In this document: positions 1-5,296 of the stretch, piece by piece
Numbering within the stretch: position 1 is the stretch's first letter
Layout of the letters: every line of letters begins with the position of its first letter
DNA from: JAFGTE01 sp043800105
GTDB taxonomy: Bacteria > Patescibacteriota > Gracilibacteria > UM-FILTER-43-11
Assembly: GCA_043800105.1 (NCBI GenBank)
Contig: JAZDNJ010000006.1
Coordinates: 1 to 5,735 of the forward strand
Reading direction: 5' to 3'
DNA length: 5,735 nucleotides
Program-made: the position numbers and the translations under genes
Notes under the pieces: model-generated
What the model was told of the DNA's origin: nothing
Database searches by the model: none
The model's input: the letters and a program-made list of their open reading frames with translations, nothing else

Positions 1-701
1 CCGTCTTTCACAAAAGACTGCTTGATAAGTGCGGCTTCTTCACGGAACTTTTTTTCTTTCCCCTCCAGAATTCTGCCGATTATCGCGGCGGGTTTCCCCT
101 CATTCTTAAGTTGCTCGGTCCAAATTTCACGTTCTTTCACCACTACATCTTCCGGCAGATCCTCCGGACTGATGACTTCCGGGTTCATGGCCGTAATATG
201 CATGGCAATATCACGGGCCTTTTCAGCATCCTTTGAGGCCAAGTTCACAATGGCCCCGACCTTGCCATTCGTGTGAAGATACTCACCGATCCCGTCGCCT
301 TTGATGGAATCGACCTCGATGGCCATGTTCTCGCCCAGCTTGGCGAAAAGGGCCTTAATGGCCGGTTCAGCTTCTTTCCTGGCGTCTTCCACACCCTTTT
401 TCAGAGCGGTTTCAGCGGCTTTGTTGGCAATGGCTTTGAATTCTTCATTCTTGGCCACAAAATCGGTTTCGCAGGAAAACTTCACAATAACTGCCGTATT
501 ATTTTTAGTTTTGATCACAATAATTCCTTCACGCATCGCGCGATCCGCTTTTTCAGCGGCCTTGGCGGCACCTTTCTTACGAAGAATCTCAATGGCTTTT
601 TCTTCATCGCCGCCGGCTTCCTCCAGAGCTTTTTTGCAGGCCATCATAGAAATACCGGTGCGCTGCCTTAGGTCATTAACTTGTGATGCGGTAATTGCCA
701 T
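1..701 (-). CDS. tsf: Translation elongation factor Ts, 3' end cut by the window edge
   Basis: EF-Ts is the cytoplasmic nucleotide exchange factor that releases GDP from EF-Tu. Reading from the ATG at 701, 233 full codons are visible. The N-terminal UBA-like domain (about residues 4-45) has the typical LRQRTGISMMACKKALEE run. The core carries CETDFVAKN (77-85), whose D80-F81 correspond to the Asp-Phe pair that E. coli EF-Ts inserts near the EF-Tu Mg site. YLHTNGKVGAIVNL (141-154) and AMHITAMNPE (166-175) are further family landmarks. The stretch at 187-230 matches the helical dimerisation/coiled-coil part. The reading ends in SFVKDG, which in E. coli lies at almost the same residue number, so the protein has no large insertions and lacks only its last few tens of residues here. 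It is the third gene of the rpsB operon, 45 bases after the membrane gene. No Shine-Dalgarno motif is visible. Identification is secure. Confidence 0.97.
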   Translation of the reverse strand, partial: MAITASQVNDLRQRTGISMMACKKALEEAGGDEEKAIEILRKKGAAKAAEKADRAMREGIIVIKTKNNTAVIVKFSCETDFVAKNEEFKAIANKAAETALKKGVEDARKEAEPAIKALFAKLGENMAIEVDSIKGDGIGEYLHTNGKVGAIVNLASKDAEKARDIAMHITAMNPEVISPEDLPEDVVVKEREIWTEQLKNEGKPAAIIGRILEGKEKKFREEAALIKQSFVKD

Positions 702-746
702 ATTGGTAAATTTTAATTTTTAAATTCTAAAGTTCTTGAAATAATT
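702..746 (-). other. AT-rich spacer and leader before tsf, no Shine-Dalgarno
   Basis: These 45 bases separate the stop of the membrane protein gene from the tsf start and contain only six G or C bases. Read on the minus strand they give runs such as TTTAAAAATTAAAATTTACC just before ATG. No purine-rich Shine-Dalgarno motif and no terminator hairpin are seen. I infer that tsf is read on the same transcript as rpsB, and that its initiation relies on an unstructured A/U-rich leader rather than anti-SD pairing. An internal promoter cannot be excluded, but no convincing -35/-10 pair stands out. Confidence 0.5.
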
Positions 747-1235
747 TTAATCCTCCCGTTCAGCATTAAGCTGCTCCGGCTTCAGAGCCACCTCATCAAG
801 CTCCTCTTCCTTTGTCTTCAGCGTAAGCGCCGCTTCGAGCTGACATGACCAGTCATAAAAGTATGGCACCTTTTTCCATCGGCCCGAAAGCGCCGCGAAA
901 CCCATCCGGAACATAACAACAACCTGCAAAATGAGCACGGCATCCATTACAAGATCAAGAACCGTAAACAGCTTGGACATAAAGAAGACAATGGCTAGCA
1001 AAAGCCCCTGTTTGCCATGAAAACGGCAAAACTCACTGTCTTTTTTGAGGTAAAACGGAACAATAGCCAGAAAACCGAAATAGCTCATGGCCGCGATAGT
1101 TCTTTCATGCAGTGTTGTAATATCCTGACGCTCCGACTCTGCCTTTTTGGCTGCCTTCTTTCCCTTGCCCTCAGCAGACTCTGCTGACTCAGTCTGCAGT
1201 TCCTCAGTCACCTCATTTGTCTCTTCATCAGCCAT
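747..1235 (-). CDS. Small integral membrane protein, DUF4870-like, lying between rpsB and tsf
   Basis: A 162-residue protein of unknown function. Residues about 1-42 are hydrophilic and low in complexity, rich in Glu, Ala, Ser and Lys (for example AEGKGKKAAKKAES), and probably disordered. Three hydrophobic segments follow at about 47-63, 77-93 and 94-116. Between the first two lies a hydrophilic loop with KKDSEFCRFHGKQG. The pattern of a helix ending in P-x-x-L-K-K-D, then F-C-R-F-H-x-K-Q-G opening the next helix, is what I associate with DUF4870-like proteins. The C-terminal 45 residues are again polar and acidic. I chose the ATG at 1235; a GTG four codons upstream (1247) would add MFKI but has no better ribosome site. 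It lies 34 bases after rpsB and 45 before tsf, so it is probably cotranscribed with both. That it is a real membrane protein is fairly sure; the family name is less sure, and no function is claimed. Confidence 0.8.
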   Translation of the reverse strand: MADEETNEVTEELQTESAESAEGKGKKAAKKAESERQDITTLHERTIAAMSYFGFLAIVPFYLKKDSEFCRFHGKQGLLLAIVFFMSKLFTVLDLVMDAVLILQVVVMFRMGFAALSGRWKKVPYFYDWSCQLEAALTLKTKEEELDEVALKPEQLNAERED

Positions 1236-1269
1236 AATTTTAAACACTTAGTTCTTATGTCCTTAGTTT

Positions 1270-1947
1270 TTAGTTCCTGGTCTTAACCGCTTCCTTAGCA
1301 AGCTCCAGAATATAACCAAGCGATTTAATAGCGTCATCGTTCGCCGGAATCGGATAGTCAACCTGATCGGGATCTGCGTTACTGTCAACAATACCGACAA
1401 CCGGAATGCCCAGAGTTCTGGCCTCCTTCACTGCTATATGATCACGGACAATATCGGCGACAAAAAGAACATCCGGCTTTCCTTTCATGTTTTCCACACC
1501 GGAAAGTGAAACAGAAAGATCCTGGATTTTCTTTCGGAGCTTCATCTGCTCCTTTTTAGTGTATTTGGAAAGTTTTCCTGCCGCATCATCTTCTTTGAGC
1601 TTTTTAAAGTAATCAATGCGTTCCTTGATAGTTTTCCAGTTCGTCAGAAGTCCTGGAATCCATTTGTCAGTCACAATGGGCATTCCTGTCTCTTCCTTGA
1701 TTTCATGAAGAAACTTGCGGCACTGCTGTTTGGTACCTACAAACAGGACCTCTTTCTTGTCTTTAGCCATTCGGGAAAGAAATTCCAGGGCAAAAACCAG
1801 CTTATCGGCGGTTTTTTTCAGATCAAAAATATGGATCCCATGTCGAGCGCCATAAATATAGGGCTTCATCTTAGGGTTCCATCGGCTGGTCGGATGACCG
1901 AAGTGCACGGCGCTGGCGGCCATGTCTTTTAAAGAAATATCACTCAT
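1270..1947 (-). CDS. rpsB: 30S ribosomal protein S2
   Basis: S2 (uS2) is a late-assembling protein on the back of the 30S subunit, needed to recruit S1 in many bacteria. The 225-residue product has the expected landmarks in order: AVHFGHPTSRWNPKMKPYI (13-31, signature 1 region), GIHIFDLKKTADKL (37-50), VLFVGTKQQ (67-75), WIPGLLTNWKTIKERI (96-111), the coiled-coil hairpin at about 112-145, PDVLFVADIVRDHIAVKEA (158-176, signature 2), then IPVVGIVDSNADPDQVDYPI (181-200) and PANDDAIKSL (201-210). The length is slightly below that of E. coli (241), with a short C-terminus. The start is fixed by homology and by AAGGA three bases upstream. It heads the operon with the membrane gene and tsf. Confidence 0.98.
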   Translation of the reverse strand: MSDISLKDMAASAVHFGHPTSRWNPKMKPYIYGARHGIHIFDLKKTADKLVFALEFLSRMAKDKKEVLFVGTKQQCRKFLHEIKEETGMPIVTDKWIPGLLTNWKTIKERIDYFKKLKEDDAAGKLSKYTKKEQMKLRKKIQDLSVSLSGVENMKGKPDVLFVADIVRDHIAVKEARTLGIPVVGIVDSNADPDQVDYPIPANDDAIKSLGYILELAKEAVKTRN

Positions 1948-1950
1948 AAA

Positions 1951-1955
1951 TCCTT
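1951..1955 (-). promoter_or_regulatory. Shine-Dalgarno of rpsB (AAGGA), closely spaced
   Basis: On the minus strand the sequence reads AAGGATTTATG, so AAGGA ends only three bases before the rpsB start codon. That is shorter than the usual 5-9 base spacing. It is the clearest SD-like site at any gene start in this window; the other starts have none that I can recognise. Confidence 0.5.
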
Positions 1956-1963
1956 GGGGTTAA

Positions 1964-1979
1964 CCTGCCATCCGGCAGG
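1964..1979 (-). repeat. GC-rich perfect palindromic hairpin upstream of rpsB
   Basis: CCTGCC and GGCAGG (1964-1969 and 1974-1979) form a perfect 6-bp stem around a four-base loop, extendable by one G-U pair. In the rpsB mRNA the hairpin would end 16 bases before the start codon, just ahead of the SD site. Short GC-rich palindromes of this CCTGCC...GGCAGG type are, to my recollection, common as dispersed intergenic repeats in some CPR genomes. Whether this one is a dispersed repeat, a regulatory hairpin or both cannot be told from one copy. Confidence 0.55.
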
Positions 1980-2038
1980 CGGGCACCTGATTTCGTCACT
2001 TCGGCCCTTGAATCCCTACTTGCGGGACAGGATGGGTC

Positions 2039-2058
2039 AATCAGAAAACAAGCTGATT
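2039..2058 (-). repeat. Inverted repeat AATCAG/CTGATT in the rpsB leader
   Basis: AATCAG (2039-2044) and CTGATT (2053-2058) are perfectly complementary over 6 bp with an eight-base loop. A second, tighter dyad with the same core, TCAGAGCTGA, lies at 2081-2090. The arms of the two dyads could pair with each other as alternatives. The stem is AT-rich and no T run follows on the minus strand, so I do not call it a terminator. Confidence 0.4.
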
Positions 2059-2072
2059 TAAATAATGCCCAG

Positions 2073-2110
2073 AAAGTCTATCAGAGCTGAGTAGTAAAAG
2101 CAAAGTCTAT
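2073..2110 (-). repeat. Direct repeat of ATAGACTTT (two copies, 29-base period)
   Basis: AAAGTCTAT occurs at 2073-2081 and again at 2102-2110 on the plus strand, that is ATAGACTTT twice on the minus strand. The upstream copy lies immediately after the stop codon of the methyltransferase gene; the downstream copy overlaps the best candidate -10 box for rpsB. It could be a protein-binding site pair or chance. Confidence 0.35.
2075..2103 (-). promoter_or_regulatory. Weak candidate sigma-70-type promoter for the rpsB operon
   Basis: On the minus strand TTGCTT (2098-2103) and TAGACT (2075-2080) are separated by 17 bases. They match the -35 and -10 consensus at about three to four of six positions each. 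Transcription would begin near 2068, giving a leader of about 120 bases that includes the hairpins described here. No better pair was found in the interval, but the match is weak. Confidence 0.25.
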
Positions 2111-2112
2111 TT

Positions 2113-3252
2113 TTAACGAACCAGCTCCACAACCGACTCCATGTGATTCGTTTGCGGAAACAGGTCAAAAATGGCTGCAGACTTTATTTTGTAGTCTTTG
2201 AACTTGGGTAAATCCCTGCCTAGTTGTTCCACGTTACAGGAAATATAAATCAGCACTTTAGGCCGGAGTTTTTTTAGCTGTATCACAGTTTCCTCATCCA
2301 TGCCGGAACGGGGCGGGTCCGTGATCACGTAAAGGTCGCCGGACGGAAGCTTAACCTGCTTAAGTCTTTTGGCATCCATACATATAGCCTCGATAGTTTT
2401 AAGGTTATTAAGCCCGATATTTTCTTTGGCCGCCAGTGTACAACCTTCAAAACTCTCAATCGTAGTTACCCCCTTAAAAAGATCGGCATTCACAATCCCG
2501 AAAGCCCCCACACCGCCATACAAGTCGAGCAGATGGGCTTCCGCAGTATCGTATTTCTTCAGCAAATCATGCACATATTCATGCATTTTCTCCGCCATCG
2601 CGGAATTATTCTGAAAAAAGCCCTGAATACTGTACCGGAAGGTGCGTCCCATAATCGTTTCTTCCAGTGTGTCAGTCCCCTTCACCACTTCGTAGTCTTC
2701 ACCGACACTCTGCGAGCTTTTGGCCTTGATATTGGTGATAAGCACGTTATTCGCAGTGGAAACATTGGCATACTCTTTCACTTTCTTCACCGCCTGATCG
2801 TAACGAAGTGAATTGTTATTCAAAACAATAGAAACCGAAGAATCATTCTGTGGTGTGCGAATAACCGCATATTTGTAGGTTCCTTCATGGGATTTCAGAT
2901 GAAAGGCATCATAGTCAGGCCCAAAAAACTCTTCGACCTCTTTCTTAAGTTCATTCAGTCTTGACGTGGAAATAAAACAGTAATCGATCGCCAGCGGTTT
3001 CCACCATTTCCCCTTTTCGCGAAAACCAAGTCCATTAGGAGTAAAAGTCATATCCATGCGGTTGCGGTAATCCCACTCTTCGCCGGAAAAAACCTGTATC
3101 TTCTCGTAACCGATTTCATTCGCCAGCCTTTTCCGCTTGTTTGCAAGCTGGACTTCATAAGGAAGGTGCTGGGTGACGCATCCTCCGCAACGGCCAAAAA
3201 AAGGGCATTTTGCCTTTCCGGTACCCGCTTTTTCTAACTTTTCTTGATTCAT
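2113..3252 (-). CDS. 23S rRNA (or tRNA) m5U methyltransferase, TrmA/RlmC/RlmD family, 4Fe-4S, no TRAM domain
   Basis: A SAM-dependent enzyme that methylates C5 of a uridine, most likely in 23S rRNA. The 379-residue protein opens almost directly with CPFFGRCGGC: C16, C22 and C25, with C92 (DYCFIS), form the four-cysteine iron-sulfur site of the family. Later come FFQNN (212-216), the SAM-binding DLYGGVGAFGI (243-253), TDPPRSGMD (311-319), YISCN with the catalytic nucleophile C339, and FPQTNHMESV (365-374) with the general base E372. All catalytic landmarks are present, so it should be active. It lacks the N-terminal TRAM domain of E. coli RlmD (433 residues) and resembles RlmC (375 residues) in layout. 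The target uridine (747, 1939 or another) cannot be decided, so no symbol is given. An in-frame TGA lies just upstream of the ATG, which fixes the start at or after 3252. No SD is visible. Confidence 0.93.
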   Translation of the reverse strand: MNQEKLEKAGTGKAKCPFFGRCGGCVTQHLPYEVQLANKRKRLANEIGYEKIQVFSGEEWDYRNRMDMTFTPNGLGFREKGKWWKPLAIDYCFISTSRLNELKKEVEEFFGPDYDAFHLKSHEGTYKYAVIRTPQNDSSVSIVLNNNSLRYDQAVKKVKEYANVSTANNVLITNIKAKSSQSVGEDYEVVKGTDTLEETIMGRTFRYSIQGFFQNNSAMAEKMHEYVHDLLKKYDTAEAHLLDLYGGVGAFGIVNADLFKGVTTIESFEGCTLAAKENIGLNNLKTIEAICMDAKRLKQVKLPSGDLYVITDPPRSGMDEETVIQLKKLRPKVLIYISCNVEQLGRDLPKFKDYKIKSAAIFDLFPQTNHMESVVELVR

Positions 3253-3342
3253 AATGCCATAATATCATTTTTTTTATGGAAGATTACAATATACCCACAC
3301 ATCTACCTGGCACATATAGCAAATCTTACACATAACTAGCCC

Positions 3343-3353
3343 ATACAATGTAT
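3343..3353. promoter_or_regulatory. Perfect dyad ATACA-A-TGTAT overlapping the candidate -10 box
   Basis: ATACA (3343-3347) and TGTAT (3349-3353) are mirror arms around a central A. The dyad overlaps the -10 box of the candidate methyltransferase promoter, a typical position for an operator. At 11 bp in an AT-rich region it could also be chance. Confidence 0.3.
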
Positions 3354-3378
3354 AGTCACTACTACCTCTATGGGTCAA
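3349..3378 (-). promoter_or_regulatory. Candidate promoter for the RNA methyltransferase gene
   Basis: On the minus strand TTGACC (3373-3378, five of six to the -35 consensus) is followed after 18 bases by TATACA (3349-3354, four of six to the -10 consensus). Transcription would start near 3342, leaving a leader of about 90 bases. It is the best pair in the divergent region for this direction. Confidence 0.4.
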
Positions 3379-3423
3379 ATTTGTTATATACTTCCAGGTG
3401 TGTACCCGGACAAGTCTGTTTAC

Positions 3424-3429
3424 TATAAT
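3424..3429 (+). promoter_or_regulatory. Consensus -10 box TATAAT just before the first glycosyltransferase
   Basis: A perfect TATAAT ends five bases before the ATG at 3435, so the expected transcription start falls at or within a couple of bases of the start codon. No good -35 box exists 15-19 bases upstream (TGTACC and its neighbours are poor), and there is no extended -10 TG. If used, it would give a leaderless or nearly leaderless mRNA. This agrees with the lack of an SD. TATAAT also supplies an in-frame TAA, so the reading frame cannot begin earlier. Confidence 0.45.
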
Positions 3430-3434
3430 GCAAC

Positions 3435-4478
3435 ATGAAAATACCCAAAGTCACCATCGGCGTCCTTCTGTTCCTGGATGAAAAATATCTGGCTCACAGT
3501 CTGACCAGCCTTCTTGATCAGGATTATGAGAGTATCGAATACATCTTTCGCGATCAGAGTCCGAACGGTGAAGTATATGATTATTTACTCCATGCTCATC
3601 CGGAGTTTTTTCATAAGGCTGAAATAAAGCGGAGTAAAAACCTGATGCACTGCGGCGGGCACAACGCCATCATCCGCGAAATGATCCGCCATGGCGGAGA
3701 GTATTATATCTGCGCCAGCAACGATATGCTCTACCCCGGTGACTTCGTGAGTCGAATCATACGGGGGATGGAAGGTTCCGAACCGCGCCATTATGTATCT
3801 ACTTGTAGGTTGATGCAGTGGAATTACGAAAAAATGCTGGCGGGCGACTTGGAAGGCTCAAAAACCACAAAAGTCGATAGTTACGGCATCGGCATCACCA
3901 AAGGCCACCATTTCTATGACATCGGCCAGGGAAAAGATGAAAAAGACGTAGAAATCCCGAAAAAAATGCTCGGCCCCTCCGGCGCTCTGGCCGTTTACCA
4001 TAAAGACGCGCTGGATGCCATCGCATATCGCAATAAAGAAGGTGAACTCGAGTATTTTGATGAAAACATGCATTATAAAGGCGACGTGGACCTGGCATAC
4101 CGCCTGAGCTGGGCGGGCTTCCACTGCTACCTGGCCAAAGATGTAAAGGTCTATCACGACCGTCAGGTGGGTGAAAAGGGCAAAGGTAATCTGGCAAAGC
4201 TAAAAGCGCATCACAAAAAAGCCGCCTGGGTCATGGCCGATTCCCTTAAGGGTCATCTGATCACCCTTAAGAAGAACTTTGACAAAAGATTCTCCCTTTC
4301 CGTAAAATTCAGGACCTTCCTGAATAACGCGGCGCGTTTCCTGCACACGCTGATATTAAAACCAAAAATGCTAGCGGTCTATCGTGAAGTAAGCGAAATG
4401 AAAGAAGAAATCGAAAAGAAAAGGAACTCCATGCAAAAAAACGTTTCCCCACCAGAGATCGAATCCATTATGTCATGA
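3435..4478 (+). CDS. Family 2 glycosyltransferase, first of a coupled pair
   Basis: A 347-residue GT-A fold transferase, presumably cytoplasmic, that would add a sugar from a nucleotide donor to a growing surface glycan. The N-terminal beta strand VTIGVLLF (6-13) leads to FRDQSPN (38-44, the usual D-x-S nucleotide contact). Then come NLMHCGGHNAI (69-79, equivalent to the N-x-G...N motif) and ASNDML (94-99, DxD-like metal site). LGPSGALAVYHKDAL (179-193) belongs to the acceptor region. FDENMHYKGDVDLAYRL (208-224) corresponds to the ED-x-DL motif, with Gly replacing Glu but both Asp kept, and VYHD (239-242) keeps the usual His. Residues 245-347 are a basic tail without clear membrane spans, ending in a short charged helix (about 318-333) that may be coiled coil. 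Rhamnosyltransferase-like GT2 proteins look similar, but the sugar is not deducible. Its TGA stop overlaps the next start. Confidence 0.88.
   Translation: MKIPKVTIGVLLFLDEKYLAHSLTSLLDQDYESIEYIFRDQSPNGEVYDYLLHAHPEFFHKAEIKRSKNLMHCGGHNAIIREMIRHGGEYYICASNDMLYPGDFVSRIIRGMEGSEPRHYVSTCRLMQWNYEKMLAGDLEGSKTTKVDSYGIGITKGHHFYDIGQGKDEKDVEIPKKMLGPSGALAVYHKDALDAIAYRNKEGELEYFDENMHYKGDVDLAYRLSWAGFHCYLAKDVKVYHDRQVGEKGKGNLAKLKAHHKKAAWVMADSLKGHLITLKKNFDKRFSLSVKFRTFLNNAARFLHTLILKPKMLAVYREVSEMKEEIEKKRNSMQKNVSPPEIESIMS
4436..4442 (+). other. In-phase A AAA AAC heptamer, possible -1 frameshift site
   Basis: Within CAA AAA AAC of the first glycosyltransferase (codons 334-336) the bases fall in the X XXY YYZ phase needed for tandem -1 slippage, inside a run of seven A. 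The -1 frame from here is open and joins the second glycosyltransferase 33 bases on, with 11 linker codons and no stop. No strong downstream hairpin is obvious, and A AAA AAC is a weaker slip site in E. coli than A AAA AAG. The sequence pattern is certain; its use is speculative. Confidence 0.2.
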
Positions 4479-5296
4479 ACAAATCCGCTTCTATCGTCAT
4501 TCTCGATTTTTTAAAAAGCAAACGCGTTTGCGAAAATGTTGAAAGTATTCTGGCACAGGAAACGGATTTTCCCGTGGAAATCATTATCATCGATAACTCG
4601 GTCAGCGAAGACAACGCCGGAAAACTGCTCGAGCTGACCAGATACCCGAATGTGAGCGTTCAGATCAACAAAGAAAATATCGGATACATACGCGGAAACA
4701 ATGAAGGCGCTAAAAGGGCCAAAGGCAGATATCTTCTGATCGTAAATCCCGATATCGTGTGGCGGGAAAAAGACACCCTGCAAAAACTGATAAACTACAT
4801 GGAGGCACATGAAGAAGCGGGCATTCTCGCCCCAAGGCAAATCAACGAAAGAGACGGCAAAGTGGCCATGACAGTCCGGGCCTTCCCCAGATTCTTTTTA
4901 CAGATTGCCCGTCGCACATGGCTGCGCAAACTCCCCCTGATCGGAAAGTGGGTGGCCTATGACGAGATGCAGCACCTGGATTACTCGCTGACTCAGGAAG
5001 TCGATTGGATTCAGTCCAGCTTCTGGGTTATCCGAAAATCCCTCTGGAACAGTTTTGGCGGCCTGAATCCGGACTACTTCATATTTATGTCCGACCCGGA
5101 TTTGTGTTTTAAGGTATGGGAAAAGGGTTACAAAGTTGTTTATTACCCAAAAGCTACCGTTTACGCTGACGGCATCCGGGCCAGCGAAGGCGGTTTTGGC
5201 GCCTTCTTCACCAAATGGCCCATGCGCCAGCACGTCAGAGACTCGCTGAAATACTGCCGGAGTCACCTGTTTAAGGGGAATCCGAGAAAAAATTAG
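4475..5296 (+). CDS. Family 2 glycosyltransferase, rhamnosyltransferase-like, second of the pair
   Basis: A 273-residue GT-A enzyme, likely working on the same glycan as its neighbour. After SIVILDFLKSK (6-16) it shows IIIIDNSVSEDN (36-47, D-N-S motif), NIGYIRGNNEGAKRAKGRYL (68-87, the classic N-x-G...G-N-N-G stretch) and LIVNPDI (88-94, NPD metal site). DWIQSSFWVIRKSLW (177-191) and GGLNPDYFIFMSDPDLCFKV (195-214) follow. The last holds the ED-x-DLC-like motif, with Ser at the Glu position but D207 and D209 kept. ATVYADGIRASEGG (227-240) closes the domain, where many relatives have a His near the Val. No membrane span or extra domain follows. The start overlaps the previous stop as ATGA, with no strong SD, so translational coupling is likely. 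Its TAG stop shares bases with the opposite gene's stop. WbbL/rhamnosyltransferase-like by general look; donor and acceptor are unknown. Confidence 0.9.
   Translation: MNKSASIVILDFLKSKRVCENVESILAQETDFPVEIIIIDNSVSEDNAGKLLELTRYPNVSVQINKENIGYIRGNNEGAKRAKGRYLLIVNPDIVWREKDTLQKLINYMEAHEEAGILAPRQINERDGKVAMTVRAFPRFFLQIARRTWLRKLPLIGKWVAYDEMQHLDYSLTQEVDWIQSSFWVIRKSLWNSFGGLNPDYFIFMSDPDLCFKVWEKGYKVVYYPKATVYADGIRASEGGFGAFFTKWPMRQHVRDSLKYCRSHLFKGNPRKN

Larger units (their letters stand above)
1948..2112 (-). promoter_or_regulatory. rpsB leader region with several short dyads
   Basis: This gene-free stretch lies between the stop of the RNA methyltransferase gene and the start of rpsB and must hold any rpsB-proximal promoter and 5' UTR. 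On the minus strand, from upstream to downstream, it contains two copies of ATAGACTTT, a short TCAG/CTGA dyad, a 6-bp inverted repeat with an 8-base loop, a small TCCC/GGGA hairpin (2013-2016 with 2024-2027), a GC-rich 6-bp hairpin, and the SD site. Ribosomal protein S2 autoregulates its own mRNA through leader structures in some bacteria, so a similar role is possible. I do not recognise a described rpsB leader family here. No hairpin is followed by a T tract, so no intrinsic terminator for the upstream gene is evident. Confidence 0.4.

Noticed and set aside
22..723. Plus-strand open frames opposite tsf (84, 132 and 140 residues)
   Set aside because: They are antisense to clear EF-Ts coding sequence, have Phe/Ser-rich compositions typical of reversed coding DNA, and overlap one another.
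1236..1247. GTG at 1247 as the start of the membrane protein
   Set aside because: It adds only MFKI, has no better ribosome site, and the ATG at 1235 is the simpler start, though the choice is not proven.
1705..1932. Plus-strand 75-residue frame opposite rpsB
   Set aside because: It is antisense to conserved S2 sequence and has no start context or recognisable domain.
2039..2058. Intrinsic terminator for the methyltransferase gene
   Set aside because: The stem is only 6 bp and AT-rich, and no T run follows on the minus strand.
2369..2811. Plus-strand frames of 81 and 92 residues opposite the methyltransferase
   Set aside because: They lie antisense across the SAM-binding and central parts of a gene with strong family motifs.
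3387..3392. TATACT as an upstream -10 box for the glycosyltransferase operon
   Set aside because: No -35-like hexamer occurs at a fitting distance, and the perfect TATAAT at 3424 is a better candidate.
3585..4197. Minus-strand frames opposite the first glycosyltransferase, one with a Pro/Arg-rich product
   Set aside because: They are shadows of a well-supported GT2 gene, and the composition matches read-through of the opposite strand.
4511..5266. Minus-strand frames of 109 and 122 residues opposite the second glycosyltransferase
   Set aside because: They are antisense to conserved GT2 motifs and have no independent support.
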